This document shows, in pieces, positions 1 to 8,311 of a stretch of 45,468 bases of DNA. A program made the translations under genes and the position numbers. Numbering within the stretch: the first letter of the stretch is position 1; every line of letters starts with the position of its first letter. The notes beneath the pieces are model-generated. The model did not search any database. It was given only the letters and a program-made list of their open reading frames with translations, and had not been told where the DNA came from. This DNA comes from Lachnospiraceae bacterium (GTDB taxonomy: Bacteria > Bacillota > Clostridia > Lachnospirales > Lachnospiraceae), in contig JAFLTA010000020.1 of assembly GCA_022510685.1 (NCBI GenBank), positions 1-45,468 on the forward strand, written 5' to 3'.

Positions 1-25
1 ACAAAAACAAACACGACTGTGCAAC

Positions 26-826
26 TCACCTCACAGAATAAAACAATGTTATTAGATAATATACGACAGGTGCCGTAAAAATAATACTATCAAAGCGGTC
101 TAATATGCCTCCGTGCCCCGGAATCAGTTTTCCATAATCCTTTATGTCGTGATTTCTTTTTATTGCTGATGCTGCCAAATCTCCGATTTGGGAAATCACG
201 GAAGATACCGCTCCAATCACTGCAAACTCCCACCACAACATAGTGTTATCACGATAACAGAAAAGGGCAAACAAAAACCCTATGAGTGCCGCTCCCGCAA
301 TACCACCGACACAACCTTCTATCGTTTTATTCGGACTGAGCGTGGACGGCATTTTGTGTTTTCCAATCAACTTTCCCACACAATAAGCACAGGTATCTGA
401 GCCCCATGCGCCAACATATATTAACCATACAAGGAGAACGCCTCCCTCCAAAAAGCGCACCTGGAATACATAGGACAGCATAACACTCACATAAATCAGA
501 CCAAAATACACCATAACAATCTGCTCACTGCGATACTTGGGATACGCTATCACATAACACGCCATCATTAGCATTAACGAAAGGACAAGTATCATTAACA
601 ACCACTCGTGCTTACCCTGCGCCAGCAAAATATCCACTCCGACACTGGTCACATATCCCAAAATCGCCGGCATGCTTTTTTGCATACCCACCGCCCGGTA
701 TAATTCAAACAGTCCCATGACAGATATGACCGTGATCACCCCGAATAATGGTGCTCCCCCCACTATCATTAAGGCAATGGTGATGACCATTAATACAATT
801 CCACTTCCTAGCCTTGTCCAAAACAT
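26..826 (-). CDS. cdsA: Phosphatidate cytidylyltransferase CdsA
   Basis: Makes CDP-diacylglycerol from phosphatidic acid and CTP in the cytoplasmic membrane, the entry step to phospholipid synthesis. The protein is hydrophobic with about eight predicted membrane segments. It carries the CDP-diglyceride synthetase signature near the C-terminus (SAIKRNHDIKD followed by IPGHGGILDRFDS) and the upstream SPNKTIEGCVGG loop. I choose the ATG at 826 (266 aa) because GGAGG lies five bases before it; an in-frame ATG at 838 overlaps that ribosome binding site and would add MEET. It is the last gene seen of the pyrH-frr-uppS-cdsA run, 29 bp after uppS. The gene that usually follows (dxr) would lie beyond the left edge. 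Family assignment is secure. Confidence 0.95.
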   Translation of the reverse strand: MFWTRLGSGIVLMVITIALMIVGGAPLFGVITVISVMGLFELYRAVGMQKSMPAILGYVTSVGVDILLAQGKHEWLLMILVLSLMLMMACYVIAYPKYRSEQIVMVYFGLIYVSVMLSYVFQVRFLEGGVLLVWLIYVGAWGSDTCAYCVGKLIGKHKMPSTLSPNKTIEGCVGGIAGAALIGFLFALFCYRDNTMLWWEFAVIGAVSSVISQIGDLAASAIKRNHDIKDYGKLIPGHGGILDRFDSIIFTAPVVYYLITLFYSVR

Positions 827-855
827 GGTTTCCTCCATTCACACATTTCCATTTT

Positions 856-1572
856 CTATTTGACACCACCAAATCGTCGGTCTCTCTGCTGATAATATGC
901 TACTGCCTTCTCCAATTCCTTTTTATCAAAATCCGGCCACAGTACGTCAGTAAAATAAAACTCCGTATAAGCCATCTGCCACAACAAATAATTGGATAAA
1001 CGCTGTTCTCCGCTGGTGCGTATCATCAAATCCGGATCCGGTATTCCTTTGGTATCCAAATAGGAATTAAACACATCTTCCTCAATATTCTCCGGTTTCA
1101 AAATCCCTTCCTGCATATCCTGTCCCATTTTACGTACAGCGCGTAAAATTTCGTCTCGACTTCCATAGTTTAAAGCCACCTGAAAATGTAATCCCGTATT
1201 TTTTGCCGAAAAGGTTTCCAATTCCTTTATCTGTTCCTGCAAATCCTGTGCCAGTCCTGTAATATCTCCAATCACCCGCACCTGCATATTATTTTTCTCG
1301 CTGGTCTTTAAACAGTCCTTCAGATAACTGTATAAAAGCTTCATTAAGGCATCCACTTCTTCCTTGGGACGGGACCAGTTTTCTGTGGAAAATGCATACA
1401 TTGTCACATATTCAATCCCCATATTCCATGCCGCAGAACATATTTTTTCTACATTTTTGCTTCCCGCTGCATGCCCGGCATTTCTCGGAAGAAAACGTTT
1501 TTTTGCCCACCTTCCGTTTCCATCCAAAATAATAGCCACATGCCTGGGTATTGGTTTTATGTCCTCTGCCAT
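856..1572 (-). CDS. uppS: Isoprenyl transferase (undecaprenyl diphosphate synthase) UppS
   Basis: Cis-prenyltransferase that condenses isopentenyl diphosphate onto farnesyl diphosphate to give the C55 carrier lipid for cell-wall and surface polymers. The 238-aa length is normal. Visible motifs are HVAIILDGNGRWAKKR at the N-terminus (catalytic Asp and the diphosphate-binding loop), the YAFSTENWSRP block, and the C-terminal DLMIRTSGEQRLSNYLLWQ signature. GGAGG lies about ten bases before the ATG. It sits between frr and cdsA in the conserved order. A stem-loop lies in the frr-uppS gap. The carrier lipid it makes would also serve the surface-glycan genes at 33-41 kb, which is inference. Confidence 0.96.
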   Translation of the reverse strand: MAEDIKPIPRHVAIILDGNGRWAKKRFLPRNAGHAAGSKNVEKICSAAWNMGIEYVTMYAFSTENWSRPKEEVDALMKLLYSYLKDCLKTSEKNNMQVRVIGDITGLAQDLQEQIKELETFSAKNTGLHFQVALNYGSRDEILRAVRKMGQDMQEGILKPENIEEDVFNSYLDTKGIPDPDLMIRTSGEQRLSNYLLWQMAYTEFYFTDVLWPDFDKKELEKAVAYYQQRDRRFGGVK

Positions 1573-1608
1573 ATCAATTTATCCTCCGTACCCCTAAAGG
1601 GTAAAGTA

Positions 1609-1634
1609 GGGACAGACTGATTACAGTCTATCCC
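1609..1634 (-). other. Stem-loop in the frr-uppS intergenic region
   Basis: An 11-bp stem (GGGACAGACTG at 1609-1619 pairing with CAGTCTATCCC at 1624-1634, one G-T pair) with a 4-base loop, 37 bases before the uppS start. There is no T-run on the minus strand, so a strong terminator is unlikely. An RNA-processing or partial attenuation element is possible. Confidence 0.45.
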
Positions 1635-1680
1635 CGTCTAAAGACTCAAGCAAACAATTTAATAACGTATCTGACCATGA

Positions 1681-2235
1681 CTAAACCGTCATAATCTCCT
1701 TGGATTTTGTTTCAATCATCTCATCAATTTTTTTGACATATTGGTCGGTAAGCTTTTGTACCTTTGCTTCTCCGTCCTTCTGTTCATCCTCAGAAATCTC
1801 ATTCGCCTTCTGCTCTTTTTTAATATAGTCGTTGGCGTCTCTTCGGATATTGCGGATTGCCACCTTGGCATCCTCACCCTTCTTTTTCACATCCTTGGCA
1901 AGCTCTTTACGGCGATCCTCCGTAAGCTCCGGAAACGTTAAGCGAATGGCTTTTCCATCATTGTTTGGCGTCAGCCCCAAATCAGAAACCAAAATAGCTT
2001 TCTCAATTTCTTTAATCATACTGGCTTCCCATGGTTGAATTACCAATGTGCGTGCTTCTGATACAGAAATATTTGCAACAGACTGTAACGTGGCAGGCTG
2101 TCCATAGTATTCCACCGAAACATTGTCCAGCACATGAGGATTCGCACGACCTGCACGAATCGTTGTATATTCATTTGCCAGACTGTCAATTGTCTTATTC
2201 ATTTTTTCTTCATATTGTCCTAATTCTATGCTCAT
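1681..2235 (-). CDS. frr: Ribosome recycling factor
   Basis: Splits post-termination ribosomes together with EF-G. At 184 aa it matches the family length. The typical features are visible: an N-terminal helix with LANEYTTIRAGRANPHVLD, the central VSVEYYGQPATLQSVANISVSE region, PWEASMIKEIEKAI, and a long C-terminal helical hairpin rich in Lys and Glu. GAGG lies just before the ATG. It lies 37 bp downstream of pyrH in the usual order, so it is probably co-transcribed with it. Confidence 0.97.
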   Translation of the reverse strand: MSIELGQYEEKMNKTIDSLANEYTTIRAGRANPHVLDNVSVEYYGQPATLQSVANISVSEARTLVIQPWEASMIKEIEKAILVSDLGLTPNNDGKAIRLTFPELTEDRRKELAKDVKKKGEDAKVAIRNIRRDANDYIKKEQKANEISEDEQKDGEAKVQKLTDQYVKKIDEMIETKSKEIMTV

Positions 2236-2272
2236 ATTAACCTCATTCCTGCGCTTGCCACGCCTGTAAGTA

Positions 2273-2977
2273 CTACGCTTCTACAAGGGTTCCTGCAGTC
2301 GTCCCCATCGCCGTATTGACAATGCTGTTCTCCTCATTTAACCCAAATATCATCATAGGCATATGATTTTCCATACATAGCACAGCTGCCGCCAAATCTA
2401 TCACACCTAAACGCTCATTGACTACATCCTCTATGGATATGGTATCATATTTCTTTGCCTGAGGATTCACTGCCGGATCCGAATCGTAGACACCATCAAT
2501 GGACTTACCTGACAAAATCACATCAGCCTCAATCTCAATAGCACGAAGTACTGTAGCTGTATCCGTAGAAAAATACGGATGTCCCGTGCCTCCGGCAAAG
2601 AAAACAACTTCACCGTTTTCTAATCTTTCCAATGCCTTATCTTTAGAAAACAGGTCTGTAAAAGCACCGCACACGAACGGTGTCATCACACTCGTCTGCA
2701 ATCCCACATAGCGAAATATATCAGAAACATATACGCAATTCATCACTGTAGCCAGCATACCAATCTGATCCGCCTTTGCACGGTCAATCGTCTGACTGGT
2801 ACGACCACGCCAGAAATTGCCGCCTCCGGTCACAATCGCCACCTGTACGCCATCTTCTATCAGTTCTTTCACTTGCCTCGCCACTTCTAAACAGGTAGCT
2901 TCATCAAATCCCGTTTTTGCCGGACCTGCCAATGCCTCCCCGCTCAATTTCAGCAGCACTCTCTTATACTTTGCCAT
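2273..2977 (-). CDS. pyrH: UMP kinase PyrH
   Basis: Phosphorylates UMP to UDP in pyrimidine nucleotide synthesis, in the cytoplasm. The 234-aa protein has the amino-acid-kinase fold motifs: KRVLLKLSGEAL at the N-terminus, the VTGGGNFWRGR nucleotide loop, the GGTGHPYFSTDTA block, and the ILSGKSIDGVYDSDP segment. In most Firmicutes tsf lies directly upstream. Here the upstream neighbour is a bactofilin gene 27 bp away, and tsf is about 40.9 kb away on the same strand. Expression of pyrH therefore probably depends on the bactofilin promoter or on a closer one I did not see. Confidence 0.97.
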   Translation of the reverse strand: MAKYKRVLLKLSGEALAGPAKTGFDEATCLEVARQVKELIEDGVQVAIVTGGGNFWRGRTSQTIDRAKADQIGMLATVMNCVYVSDIFRYVGLQTSVMTPFVCGAFTDLFSKDKALERLENGEVVFFAGGTGHPYFSTDTATVLRAIEIEADVILSGKSIDGVYDSDPAVNPQAKKYDTISIEDVVNERLGVIDLAAAVLCMENHMPMMIFGLNEENSIVNTAMGTTAGTLVEA

Positions 2978-3004
2978 ACTGTTTCCAAATTCCCTTCAAC
3001 AGAT

Positions 3005-4075
3005 TTATTTGTCGCTCTTATCTTCTTTTTTATCATCCTTATCAGCTTTGTCATCTTTATCTGCTTTGTCATCCTGAGCAGCCTTATCATCTTTTGCAGA
3101 TGCAGCGTCCATCTCAAATACCTTGTCAATATTGATATCAGAGTAGCTTAAGATGCAGTGTCCGTCTAAAACAGCACCCTCATTAATCTGAATGGATTTC
3201 GCATTGATATCGCCTTTTACCACAGCAGACTCATCCAAAACAACCGAACCATGTACATCAATACTTCCCTTTACCGCACCGGCAATATAAGCGGAAGCAC
3301 CTACAATGTCACCAACCACAATGGTATCTGCGCTAATCTGTACAGTTCCGTCACTGCTCAAAGACCCCTCCAACCGCGGAGTATTTACATAAATTTCTGC
3401 TGCGGCTACGCTTCCTGTAACCGTTCCGTTAATCGCTACTTTTCCTTTGGATTCAATATCTCCATTAATCGTACCCATTACTTCAATGGAAACCTCAGAA
3501 GTAATACCGCCTTTAATTGTAGTACCCTCACTAATTAATGTTAATGCACCATCTGTAAAATTGCTCTGCATTGGATTCTCCATGATTTTCTTCTCCTCCT
3601 TTTTTGCTTCTTTCTTGGTTTCTTTTTTTGTCTCTTTCTTTTCTTCCTTTTTCGTTTCCTCTTTTGCCGGTTTTGCCTCTTTCTTTTTCTCATCCTTCTT
3701 ATCGGCAGTTTTCTTGTCGGCAGAAGCAGCTTTCTTCTCTGCCTCTTTTGCTGCAGATGCTTTCGCTGCATCCTCAATATTTTCAATCTCATTCAAGAGT
3801 TTGTCCAAATCATCATTGAGACCATCATCACCGGTCAATTCCGCACCAAATACCTGATCCAGGTCCTCATCACCGGAACTCTCACCTGAAAAAATCTGAC
3901 TGAGTAAATCTTTGTCTACACTGTCATCTCCAAAACCATCTTCGTTACCGGCATTTTTGCCATCTTCCTCCGTAAACAGAGAACTTAATTCATTACTTAC
4001 GTCGTCCAGATTGAAATCATCCGGAAGCGAAACATTGTCCAACGTCTTATCATCGTCATCTTTAAAGATTCCCAT
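3005..4075 (-). CDS. Bactofilin-family polymer-forming protein with long acidic/basic N-terminal extension
   Basis: Predicted cytoskeletal beta-helix protein. The 356 residues fall into three parts. The N-terminus (about 1-85) is acidic, Asp-rich and Gly-rich. A Lys/Ala/Glu low-complexity stretch (about 90-160) follows. The bactofilin (DUF583) core (about 170-315) has repeated short beta strands such as SVEVMGTINGDIESKGKVAI. A highly charged Asp-Lys tail ends the protein. Typical bactofilins are near 120-200 aa, so the extension is long. The ATG at 4075 is preceded by GGAGG; an in-frame ATG at 4087 overlaps that site and is less likely. The gene lies 27 bp before pyrH and a promoter lies upstream, so it probably leads the pyrH-cdsA operon. 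Partner and cellular location cannot be read from sequence. Confidence 0.88.
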   Translation of the reverse strand: MGIFKDDDDKTLDNVSLPDDFNLDDVSNELSSLFTEEDGKNAGNEDGFGDDSVDKDLLSQIFSGESSGDEDLDQVFGAELTGDDGLNDDLDKLLNEIENIEDAAKASAAKEAEKKAASADKKTADKKDEKKKEAKPAKEETKKEEKKETKKETKKEAKKEEKKIMENPMQSNFTDGALTLISEGTTIKGGITSEVSIEVMGTINGDIESKGKVAINGTVTGSVAAAEIYVNTPRLEGSLSSDGTVQISADTIVVGDIVGASAYIAGAVKGSIDVHGSVVLDESAVVKGDINAKSIQINEGAVLDGHCILSYSDINIDKVFEMDAASAKDDKAAQDDKADKDDKADKDDKKEDKSDK

Positions 4076-4174
4076 AATTTCCTCCATCTAACGCGTTTAT
4101 GCGTCCATACTGATTATTCATTCACTGCATGGTACAGTGCTTGGAGAACAAAATGTACTCCACACACGTCCTTG

Positions 4175-4203
4175 ATTATAACACGAAAAAACAATTTCGT
4201 CTA
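4175..4203 (-). promoter_or_regulatory. Probable sigma-A promoter for bactofilin-pyrH-frr-uppS-cdsA
   Basis: On the minus strand TAGACG (4198-4203) is followed by 17 bases and a perfect TATAAT (4175-4180). Transcription would begin near 4168 and leave a leader of about 93 bases before the bactofilin start at 4075. The rest of the 4076-4407 gap holds only this promoter and the terminator at 4362-4395. Confidence 0.6.
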
Positions 4204-4361
4204 TAGGTCGTCGCATGAGATTTACATTTTTTGCCAAGAACTGTCATATGATTCCACACCACTAAAAATGTGTAATTGCCCATGACAGATTTGAGTCTAA
4301 AAAAACTCTCTCCTTTTGTCATTGACAAAAATGTGCCAAGATATACATCATTTAAACAGGA

Positions 4362-4395
4362 AAAGGGACAAAACCAAAGCGGATTTTGTCCCTTT
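4362..4395 (-). terminator. Intrinsic terminator after the HD-GYP response regulator
   Basis: A perfect 12-bp inverted repeat (AAAGGGACAAAA at 4362-4373, TTTTGTCCCTTT at 4384-4395) with a 10-base loop, 13 bases past the stop codon at 4408. On the minus strand the right arm ends in a short T-run. It separates the HPt/DUF342/HD-GYP operon from the bactofilin-pyrH operon. Confidence 0.8.
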
Positions 4396-4407
4396 ACTCC
4401 AATCTCA

Positions 4408-5499
4408 TTATGCAGAAATCTCATCCGCCAATCCCTCAAAATCCTCCCGGACATTTCGGAAACACTCTAACAGCTTCGGATTAAACATTCCACATTCCCC
4501 GTTAATAATCATCTGAAATGCCTTATCTTTGGAATACGCATCCTTATAGCAACGTTCATTTACCAGTGCATCATAGACATCTGCCACGGAAACAAGCTGG
4601 GCCGAAATAGGAATTTCTTCTCCTTTCAATTTATCTGGATATCCCCTGCCATCAAATCTCTCGTGGTGGTGACGACAAATTTCATAACTCACCTTACCGT
4701 ATTCTTCATCCCACACGCCTTTTATGTCGTCCAAAATCTCACAGCCTCTCGTGGTATGAGATTTCATGTATTCAAATTCCTCATCTGTTAATTTCCCCGG
4801 TTTCAGGAGAATGTGATCGGGAATGGCTATTTTACCGATATCATGCAGTGAGCTGGCGGAAACAATAATATTGATTTTTTCTGCCGTCAAATCGTATTCC
4901 GGATACATATCCTTCATTTTATCTGCCAGAATCTTTGTATATCCTTTTACACGCTTGATATGTTCCCCACTTTCCATATTACGGCCTTCAACCACAGTAC
5001 CAAGAATATCTATGATATTTTCATTACTCTTTTTCAGCTTATCTGCCTGAATCTGCAAAAGCTTATATTGCTTGTGCAATGTCTCCGTCTGCTTTGCTAC
5101 TTTTTCTTCTAAGGACGACTGATACTGAAACAGCTCCGCAGCATTTTTTACACGTTTTTTTGCCAATATGGAATCAAAGGGCTTACGAATAAAATCAGAA
5201 ATGCCATATTCAAAACATTTCTTCTCAATGTTTACAGAATCCTCCCCGCTGATTATCAGCACTGGAATTTTCTTCAGTTCATCCACCTTGTTCAATTCCT
5301 CTAAAACCTCAAAACCATCCATTTTCGGCATGACCAAATCCAACAAAACAGCAGCAACACTCTCCCGATGATCACGAATCATTTCCAGTCCCTGTTCACC
5401 GTCAACAGCAGTCAGGACTTCAAATTCATCCTCCATGATTTCTTCCAGTATATCTCTGTTAATATCCATATCGTCCACGATAATAATCTGATTTCTCAT
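4408..5499 (-). CDS. Response regulator with receiver and HD-GYP phosphodiesterase domains
   Basis: Predicted c-di-GMP phosphodiesterase controlled by phosphorylation. Residues 1-120 form a receiver domain with the acidic pair in IIIVDDMD, the phospho-acceptor Asp at about 54 (LLDLVMPKMDG), the conserved Lys in RKPFD, and a coiled linker to about 165. The HD-GYP domain follows, with SLHDIGKIAIPD (the HD pair) and HHERFDGRGYP, so all signature residues are present. The start at 5499 has GAGG seven bases upstream; an upstream GTG in frame lacks a site. It is the third gene of a minus-strand run: HPt (8168-7818), DUF342 protein (7740-5566), then this gene 66 bp later, ended by a terminator. The adjacent HPt is a natural phosphodonor candidate (inference). 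Confidence 0.93.
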   Translation of the reverse strand: MRNQIIIVDDMDINRDILEEIMEDEFEVLTAVDGEQGLEMIRDHRESVAAVLLDLVMPKMDGFEVLEELNKVDELKKIPVLIISGEDSVNIEKKCFEYGISDFIRKPFDSILAKKRVKNAAELFQYQSSLEEKVAKQTETLHKQYKLLQIQADKLKKSNENIIDILGTVVEGRNMESGEHIKRVKGYTKILADKMKDMYPEYDLTAEKINIIVSASSLHDIGKIAIPDHILLKPGKLTDEEFEYMKSHTTRGCEILDDIKGVWDEEYGKVSYEICRHHHERFDGRGYPDKLKGEEIPISAQLVSVADVYDALVNERCYKDAYSKDKAFQMIINGECGMFNPKLLECFRNVREDFEGLADEISA

Positions 5500-5565
5500 A
5501 GTTTGCCTCACATTCTTTTAATCGTTGATTCGGGGCTTCCCGCATCATAATCATTGTTCAAAGTA

Positions 5566-7740
5566 TCAATTGCTGTATAACGCTACACGGTTACCCGCCT
5601 TCCTCAGTGTAACATTATTTACCGTATGGGCAACCCATCGGGCATTGGCAATCTCTACAACAGTACCTTCATAAATCGTCCCACGCGCCACTATATTCGC
5701 ACGCATCATGTCTTGAATCCGATTTTCCAACTCCGTCATGTTGGCTCGTTCTGCCTCCAAACGTTTTTCTTCTGTGAAAATCGCCCCTTCCAGTTTGATA
5801 TACATTTCCATCGTATTACGGAGCTCCGGTGGATATTTTTTCTGAAAGTCCTCATAGGCATGTTGCAAAATCTGCATTTCTTTGGTAATTTCTTTTATTT
5901 TTGCTTCCGCTTCCTCACGTTGCTTCAGGACTTTCCGATCGATGCCAATCTTTACAAAAGTGCCTATTCCTGCCTGATTGCCGATATGATGCACCCGGAT
6001 TCCCTTTTCTGCAATTATCTTCCCTCCTGCAAGGGTTCCGGAGTGCTTTGCAATAATTAATTTTCCCTGCGTATTGACATCACAATTTAAACAGTGATTT
6101 GCCTGAATATCACCTACCGTACGCATTTTTAAAGCTTCAAAAAACTTTCCAGTTACCGTCCCGCCTGCTTTAATATAACCGTTTCCGGAGGCATTAACCC
6201 CTTGACGCAAAAGAACATTCGCGCCGGCTTCAATATATGCCGACTCCACAAATCCATCTACCACAATATCCTCTGTCGCTTTCACGGAACCACCGCTTCC
6301 AATATTGCCTTTGACATAAACAGAGCCGTCAAAATTGATATTTCCGGTAGCCAGCGTCACCTCCGGAACAACCAGCACCTGGCTGATTTCCATTTTGTTT
6401 CCGCTAAGGGCAATTTTACCGCTTTTAAGTGCTATATAAGTTTTACCATCCGGTTCTTTTCGAAAACCCGATCCGGTTAACAGCGGCATTTCTCTGCCTC
6501 TATTAGCGGTCACAGTATGACCTGTCACCGCACGTCCATCTATCCCTGCTTTCGCATTATGGTATACGGCAAGCTTCTGTCCTTCTTCCACCAACTCATA
6601 CCAGTCAATGTGCTGAAAATCCACAGAACCATCTTCCATAACCCGCGGTGCACGGTTCAAATTCGTACGGAAAAAATACTCATACCAACCATCTTCTCCG
6701 GTTTGTGGCGCCGTTCCATTTGCCACCACTGCATCATGTAACGCCGACGTATTCACTAAACGTTCTACAAGGTTTTCGTCTATGCCATAACAAACCCCGG
6801 CAAATTTTAATGCTTGCATGATTTCTGCGGCATCTCTTTTTCTGCCCTTGTCCAAATATACCGTGGCAGTCATGCCGTCCATGCTGATCTCCACACCGAT
6901 TCCCTCAATATTTTCATAAGAAATGTCCTGCTCTGAAGCCACTTCCGTATCCGAATTCTGTTCCTCCAGTTTCATCCTCCACTTGCGCATTTCTCTTGCA
7001 GTATAGACAAAACTCTTGTACTGTTCTACCGGAAGTCCCTGCTCCAACCCCAACCGAATTTCCCGCATTTGCTGCCAATCATACAGCACATTACAATAAT
7101 AACTTACATCCAGTCGATTCTCCAAACCAAGGCGAATTTCTCGCATCTGCTGCCAACCATATTGAACAGAGGCATAAATTGAAACATCCACCCCAATCTC
7201 CAGTCCCAACCGAATTTCCCTCAAAGATGGTCCTATATATTCTGTGGACAAATAGTCATCCATATGAATCCCCTGCTTCAATGCCAGACGAATTTCCTCC
7301 AGCTGCTCCTGGTTATATCCTTGTTTTACATAGGGAACAATATTGACTTTCTCCTCCAATGCTTTGCGCAATTGATGCAAAACCCCTGCCTGCAATTGTT
7401 TATAAGGAGATAAATCTATTTTATTTTGAAGACCCTTGCGAATTTCCCGCATACGGTCATAGGAAATATCCGGAGAGGCGTAACCGGTAATATCCACATT
7501 CCCGGAAAGACCTTCACGAATCTCCTCCATCTGAAACCAGTCATATTCTAAGGAAGCATAACTTTCTACTGCAAGACCTTGTGCAAGACCTAAACGGATT
7601 TGCCGCATCTGAATCGCAAAGTATTCCGTATTTTCATAAATTGTCGTGTCCAAGCCGGCCTCACGACCCATTAGGATTTCATCAATTTGATCACGGGTAT
7701 ATCCCTGTTCCTCTAACTGATTCATGTTCATACCTGCCAT
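5566..7740 (-). CDS. FapA/DUF342 beta-helix protein with N-terminal array of 26-residue repeats
   Basis: Large cytoplasmic protein (724 aa, no signal peptide or membrane segment). Residues about 14-265 form nine to ten repeats of about 26 residues with the theme QMREIRLGLE-G-DVS-Y. A FapA-like DUF342 core follows (about 270-600), with Gly-rich beta-solenoid repeats such as NINFDGSVYVKGNIGSGGSV. A coiled-coil segment (about 605-685) and a short C-terminal beta region end the protein. DUF342/FapA proteins are known in flagellar or polar contexts in some bacteria, but no flagellar gene is present here. It sits between HPt and the receiver-HD-GYP gene on the same strand, suggesting a scaffold or assembly role in that signalling module (inference). 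The ATG at 7740 has GGAG upstream. Confidence 0.88.
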   Translation of the reverse strand: MAGMNMNQLEEQGYTRDQIDEILMGREAGLDTTIYENTEYFAIQMRQIRLGLAQGLAVESYASLEYDWFQMEEIREGLSGNVDITGYASPDISYDRMREIRKGLQNKIDLSPYKQLQAGVLHQLRKALEEKVNIVPYVKQGYNQEQLEEIRLALKQGIHMDDYLSTEYIGPSLREIRLGLEIGVDVSIYASVQYGWQQMREIRLGLENRLDVSYYCNVLYDWQQMREIRLGLEQGLPVEQYKSFVYTAREMRKWRMKLEEQNSDTEVASEQDISYENIEGIGVEISMDGMTATVYLDKGRKRDAAEIMQALKFAGVCYGIDENLVERLVNTSALHDAVVANGTAPQTGEDGWYEYFFRTNLNRAPRVMEDGSVDFQHIDWYELVEEGQKLAVYHNAKAGIDGRAVTGHTVTANRGREMPLLTGSGFRKEPDGKTYIALKSGKIALSGNKMEISQVLVVPEVTLATGNINFDGSVYVKGNIGSGGSVKATEDIVVDGFVESAYIEAGANVLLRQGVNASGNGYIKAGGTVTGKFFEALKMRTVGDIQANHCLNCDVNTQGKLIIAKHSGTLAGGKIIAEKGIRVHHIGNQAGIGTFVKIGIDRKVLKQREEAEAKIKEITKEMQILQHAYEDFQKKYPPELRNTMEMYIKLEGAIFTEEKRLEAERANMTELENRIQDMMRANIVARGTIYEGTVVEIANARWVAHTVNNVTLRKAGNRVALYSN

Positions 7741-7817
7741 AATACATGCTCCATTCTTATATGCAGATTATATAATGTGACTACGATGCGCTTCCGGCAC
7801 AAAAACACAATGCGAAA

Positions 7818-8168
7818 TTATCCCAATTGATTAATTGCAGCGATAGTCGCATCAAAATCTTTTTTCATATCGTCTAATAACGAACTAATGTCTCCCTCCG
7901 GCTTTCCGCCCCGCAGTTCTTCGCATAACACATCACTGGAATTACGCAATTTCGATAAACCAAGGTTCAAACTCAATCCCTTGATATTATGTACATGACG
8001 AAATGCAGACTCGTAATCTTGTTCTTCCAGTGAATCTACCACTTTTTGAATATCATTGGCATCCTTGAACTTAATTAAATATTTTTCCACACGAGCATCT
8101 GTCAATAATCTTCCCTTGACATCCTCATAATCGCCTCCCATTGCCTCATAACATTCCTTTACCGTCAT
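7818..8168 (-). CDS. Stand-alone HPt (histidine phosphotransfer) protein
   Basis: A 116-aa Hpt domain, the small four-helix carrier that passes a phosphoryl group between receiver domains. The diagnostic motif FRHVHNIKGLSLNLG contains the phospho-accepting His at about residue 60, followed by the conserved Lys-Gly. I choose the ATG at 8168 because GGGAGG lies just upstream; an in-frame ATG at 8195 lies before that site. It is the first gene of a run with the DUF342 protein (77 bp later) and the receiver-HD-GYP gene. A TATAAT at 8245-8250 on the minus strand could be a -10 element, but I see no good -35. Possible donors include the double-receiver kinase at 23745-26672 (inference). Confidence 0.92.
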   Translation of the reverse strand: MTVKECYEAMGGDYEDVKGRLLTDARVEKYLIKFKDANDIQKVVDSLEEQDYESAFRHVHNIKGLSLNLGLSKLRNSSDVLCEELRGGKPEGDISSLLDDMKKDFDATIAAINQLG

Positions 8169-8311
8169 CTCTGTACCTCCCTTAATTCTATGCACTGTTT
8201 AACTTTTTACTTCAAAACGATATTTAGCAGTTAAAATCCATTTTATTATATTTTATCCTAAAGCACAATGACCGTTTGTGTATGAAATCTATACTTTTTC
8301 TATACACATCT

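Noticed and set aside
3447-3857. Open frames opposite the Lys/Glu-rich part of the bactofilin gene
   Set aside because: Low-complexity coding sequence gives long Phe/Ser-rich or Arg/Lys-rich shadow frames; no ribosome binding sites and no family features.
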